Positions 49,358-55,300 of a DNA stretch of 64,000 nucleotides are shown here, in pieces. Source of the stretch: Oreohelix idahoensis (Eukaryota; Mollusca; Gastropoda; Stylommatophora; Oreohelicidae); NCBI GenBank assembly GCA_024509875.1, contig JAMPIV010003417.1, positions 186,001 through 250,000 on the forward strand. Direction: 5' to 3'. The translations under genes and the position numbers were made by a program. Within the stretch, counting starts at the first letter, position 1. Every line of letters starts with the position of its first letter. The notes below the pieces were generated by a model that had not been told where the DNA came from, searched no databases, and saw only the letters and a list, made by a program, of their open reading frames with translations.

Positions 49358-52300
49358 AGGGATTTGGTTTATATTATTTACTGTTATTGTATCACACCAA
49401 GACAATTATGACTGAACTACTATTTTAGAGTAATAAACACATATACACACGCACAATTTGGTAATTTTAATTTGCTCTATTTACAATAACTGGACAGGAG
49501 ATATGATGCTACTTTTACATATCGGCAATTGAACATATTATTTGGACTTGAACGCTCATTATATCCTAATTATAACCCTTCAGAGGTTGAAAAGGATATT
49601 TTTCTTCATCAATTTAAAACAAAAAAAAGCTTGTGACAAGAATAATTTTGTCAGCTGTTTGTTAATAAATAAACGAATAATGGTCAATAATAGACACCTG
49701 TTAAGACAGAATGGAGGCGGCACTAGGTACTAGAAAAGTAACAGATGTGATAATAAGCTCACTGGGGAATCCAACCATCCAAACAGTGCCCGCCTTTGCT
49801 TCGCTGTGAGGATAAATTGTGAAAGGACACACAGCCAAATATGAGCCCCAAAAAAACCTGCCTCATTTGCTGTAGTCATTTTCCTGACACTATAAATAGC
49901 TTTACCCCGTGTAGTTCCAAAAAGGACTCTAAGGAAACAAAGAAAGAATAGAACTACACCTCACCCAGACATGTCGTATAAGGCAACTAACATTAGGTTG
50001 TGCACGTGGCTGGAAACGTCATCATGTAAAACTAATTGCTACAGACACCATCACTTCAAGAGCATGTGAATGTTTTGTGCAGGCTTCCTGCAAGCAGGTC
50101 AGCTGCAGTGATAGCTCCATGCTCCAATGGAAGTGAAAGGGAAAATGATGCTGATGACGATGATATGCATCTATAGAATATAGGACCTGGAAACAACCCA
50201 GACATAGACTCAATTATTTATATAAATTTTCTAATAGACAGTATAAACAAAATAACTCAAAAAGACCAAAATGCTTGAGTCTAGCAGATCTTAGAGGAAC
50301 ATGAACAACAAATAAATAATTTTTTTTCTAATTCTTTCCAACATTCTCTCTGCTCTATTTTCCTCTGTATTCTTACCCTGGCTTCTGCATCCTCACCTGC
50401 CTCACGGATAGTGCGGACTACTGCGTCAAGGTCCTCTTCCAAATCTTTTAGATCAAAACAGAATGTCATGAATATTTTATACAATCTGTACAGCTCAAAT
50501 CTGTAAGCAAATTCATTTTATTTATACATTTAGTGCATGTAACAAGTAATGAAAATGGTAAACTGGTTGTTAGAGTCACATGACCTAGGAGCACTTTTAT
50601 AAGTAATTTCCGTTTTTTTTTTTCACACAGCTGCAGACATAGTGATAATAATTGTTTTGAATATAACAAGTGTCAAAATTCAAAAGTTTCTGCAGAAGAT
50701 TAATATTAAGTACAATATATTTACAACAAAAGAATGACAGAATATTTAAAATGTTTTAAATGTTATAATAAGTATTAGAATGTACGAAAACTGAACATTT
50801 TATATTTGATAGTAAACTAGAGTTTTACACCATTAATGCGCCTTCTGCTACTGCTACTTTTGAGAAAATGCTATTTTAAAAATGTGACTTAGGTTTGATA
50901 TTAAATTCACATTGTCCATCCTCCACATTATTCAAATACATTTGAGTTCTGTGCATTATTCTAAGTTTATAATGATTTGCCTTCTAAATATCTGTCATGT
51001 TTCCCACCCCCCTGAAGTCGGTCGTGAACCCCCTGGGAATGCATGCACCCCTGGTTAAGAAGCACTGATCTACACAGATGCCCAGACAAGCAAACCCAGA
51101 GACAAACACGTGATACTCAGAGAACTAAACAGAGACAGTCTTGTACACAAGTGCTCAGACAACCAATCAGACAATACTGGGTGACTGAAAAGTCACTTCC
51201 TGTATCCAATAGATATACATGAAACAAATGTTCAAACAACGAGCAGTAACTGCCAATTTTTTTTTTTTACAGTGGCCAATAAACTGAAGTTACAAGAGAC
51301 AGCAAAAATGGCCGCCCACTATCATGTGTCAAACAAACAGAACCCTGCGGTAAGTTGTAATGTTAATGCAACACAGCATTTTATCTTTTAAAATTGCAGT
51401 TAATTATCTTTATTTTCTTCTTGGATCCTTAGCTGCCGACTGTCAAAGCAGTCAGTGGCCATCACACCTGGTGGCTTCTTGTAGGGCAGCAACAAACTGC
51501 TTCCAATTTGCTCAGTCGGTGGCCATCCTTCATGCAGTGTCCCAATTCTGGTTCATTCTTTGCATCTTGGCCTCCACAGTTCTCTACTTTTCCTGCTATA
51601 GAAGTGCGCAAGAAAGTGTTATGATTATTATTATAATTTCAATTTCTGCCAAGAATGTATGGATGTAAGCGAGAATGTATTTTTGTAATTTTTGTATTGA
51701 GGATTGATGACACATTCAAAAATACAGATTAGACGTTTTGACCGCATAAGTGAGTGTCGGTATACAGAACTTATTTATTTATTGTTTTGTTTATATTATT
51801 TTATTTTATATTTATTATTATTATTTTTCTTCAGTCACTATCTTGTTTATTTAAAAAAAAAAAACCTACTCATTTTTTATTATGATTGTATACTGTAAAT
51901 GAATGCTGTTATGTTAACTTTATAATGTTGCATGCCTTTAAATTAATGCTTAAAGTAATACGTGGGAATAAAAGGATATAGTATGCAAGATTAATGAGAG
52001 TGAAAGGGCAGAATGTTAGACGGGCCTGCGCGCCCAATTCTCAACCCTTCGAAAATAAAGTTTGTTCATTCTACCAAGTTGTTTTTGGTTGGAACCTCTT
52101 TTGCTTTTCTTCAGGGGTCCATAGCCTAGCTGTTCTTGTGATGGCATCAGGGTCTCTTCTGAGGACGTGTTCAACCCAACTCCAGCGTCGGCCAGCTATG
52201 ATGGTGTGCATGTCCTCTTGGTTGCTCCGAGTAAGCAGTTCTTGATTGGTGATGGTATTATGCCAAAAGATTTGGTTTGGAGAATTTTCTTTTGGCAGTT

Positions 52301-55300
52301 TGTGTGGAAAAAGGACAATTTCGACATTTCCTTCTCTGTTACTTTCCAGCATTCCGCACCATAGAGAAGCACAGAAAGCACACAGCTCTCATTTAATCTT
52401 AATTTGGTGTTTGTGCTGTACTGAGAGGTCCCGCATGCAAGTTGTGCATGTTAAAAATCTCTCTGCAGTTGGAAATCGTAAAGAGTAGGCCATACAGCCG
52501 CTGCCCTGGAAAAAAAATTTTAAAATTAGGAAACCTACCCACCACAACAATATTTATAGAATGTGTGATTCCTATATACACTCACTGATGGAGTTGTCCG
52601 AGTGTAATGGAGATGGTCCTTAACAAAAATATTTTTAAAATGAGGTTGCACGTGAAGCTGGCACCCCTCATCAGATAACACCAGTTGCTGCAGAAACCAC
52701 CATCCTGTAAGGGTACCAGCTGTAGTAATGGCTCCATGCTCCATAGGAAGCCAAAAGAAAAATGATGATACACAGATAATCACAATACACAGATAATCAT
52801 GATACACATATAATCATGATACACATATAACCATAATACACAGATAATCATGATACACAGACAATAATGATACACAAATAATCATGATATGCATATAATC
52901 ATGATACACATATAATCCTGATGTGCAGATAATCATGCTACACAGATAATCATGATACAGAGATACTCAGGCAGCTAAACATTTACTATGATAACAATTT
53001 ACACCAAAAAAACTGAAAATACAGCCTTGGTAGTAAATAACAATATTACAGTAAAAATGTAAATAGAGCAAAAGTGATGAAATAATGAAAGACAGATAGA
53101 AAAAATTGTGCCCAACTGAACTAATTTATCAATAGCATGAAGTTGAATACAATCCCACATAGACTCAGCTTTCACACACCTATTTCCCACAATCCTTTGA
53201 CTTTTTTATAACAGAAATACACAAAACAACAAATATGAAGAATCTAACATTTTATGGGGGAAAAACAAACAGACACAATTAGCAATTTTCATTTATCCTA
53301 TATACAATAAATTATGAGGAGGAATAACGCTGCAATTAAACAGCAGCAGTTGAATAAACTATCTAAAATTATAGATACTATACCAAGTGTTTCAAAAGTA
53401 TATAATTACACTTTAAAAATTTATATTTCATGAATAATACACACAATGTTAATTTTCTTCATCAGATTTTAAAACTAAAATTTTTTCAAAATGAAGTAAT
53501 TTTGTTTCATTCTTCAGATACATGAATAAAGCGAGACCAGCCTTTGCTAGTCTTAATAACATCTAGAAGTCTTCCCAGTACAGCACAAACACCAAATTAA
53601 GATTATATGAGAGCTGTGTACTTTCTGTGCTTCTTTATGGCATGGAATGCTGGAGAGTAACAGAGAAGGAAATGTGAAAACTGTCCTTCTTCCACACAAT
53701 CTGCCTAAGGAAAATTATCCGAATCTTTTGGCCGAATACTATCACTAACCAAGAACTACTTACTCGGGGTAACCAAGAGGACATGCACACCATCATAGCG
53801 GGCAGACTCTGGAGTTGGGCTGGCTACATCCTCAGAAAAGACCCTGATGCCATCACAAGAACAGCTATGCTATGGGCCCTGAACGAAAGCGAAAGAAAAG
53901 CTGACCAATAACAACTTGGCAGAGAACTGTAGAGGCCACGATGCAAAGAATGAACCACAGCTGAGGCACTGTATGAAGGATGGCCACCAACCGAACATAG
54001 TGGAAGCAGTTTGTTGCTGCCCTACAAGATGCCACCAGGCGTCATGGCCACTGACTGCTTTGACAGTCGTGGGCTAAGGATCAAAGAAGAAGAAGATAAC
54101 AGTACAACCAGATAAACAAGCAAGAAGTCACTGCTCTATTTTGTTCAAATACATTTTAGTTCTGTGCATTATTCTGATTTGACTCTAAAATATATGTCAT
54201 GTCTCACACTTCCAAAATACCCATGTGCCTGGTTAAGAAGCAATGATTTACACAGATGCCCAGACAAGCAAACCCAGAGACAAACATGTAAAACTCAAAG
54301 AACTAAAAAGAGATAATCTTGTACACAAGTGCTCAGACAACCCATTAGAAAATCACATAAATATATGTCTGGACAAAATAAAGCAATACAACAAAATAAA
54401 CAAGTAAGAAGCCTAAAAAATAATAAACAGTCTACAATTACATGTCTCGCAGCAAAGACTGAATCACTGAACTAATAGGATATATTCACATAATTTAACA
54501 TAAGATTAAAAAAAAAAGACTTCACGAGGCAGACAGAAAAAGAGGCAGAAAAATAGTTACAGTAACAAAGAAAAATGGCAGAAACACATGCAGAGGCACA
54601 TAAAATGTATGATCTTTACCTGGCACAAACAGATCCTCCCCCACTGTAACTTCTTCGTATTGAAACTCATCATCTGAATCAACTGGCACTTCAACCTCTT
54701 ATACATGGTTAAGAAAAATTATTCAGGTCCACCCAATTCTGTCTCTTTCCAAAGCCCTAAAACTCCAGTTAAAGCACAGTTGCTTTATCATCATCTCTTC
54801 CCTTTTTGATCTTTACGGAGCTTAGAACCACAACTGTAGCAAGTCCAATTGCAGGAAGCCTGCTCTAAGCATTTATACACTCCTACAATCGTAGTTGACA
54901 GAGTGGTTCGAGCCATTGGTCTATCGTGGCAAAGGTGCCAGGTTTGATTGACAGTATCGACATGTTCCAGTCTACCCAGCTGCAAATAGGTACCTGACTG
55001 CTCTTGAGTTAGGAAAGGAAAAGGCAGCAAGGAATGGAACGTGGCGTCACATTGACACTCCATTATATTATGGGGCGGTCACATTGACTCTCCAGTATAT
55101 TAAAAGGGCAGTCACATTGGCTCTCCAGTATATTACGGAGCAATCACATAGGCTCTCCACTATATTACAGGGCAGTCACACTGACTCTCCAGAATATTAC
55201 AGAGTGGTCACATTAACTCTCCAGTATATTACAGGGTGGTCACATTGACTCTCCATAATATTATGGGGTGGTCACATTGACTCTAGAATATTACAGGGTG

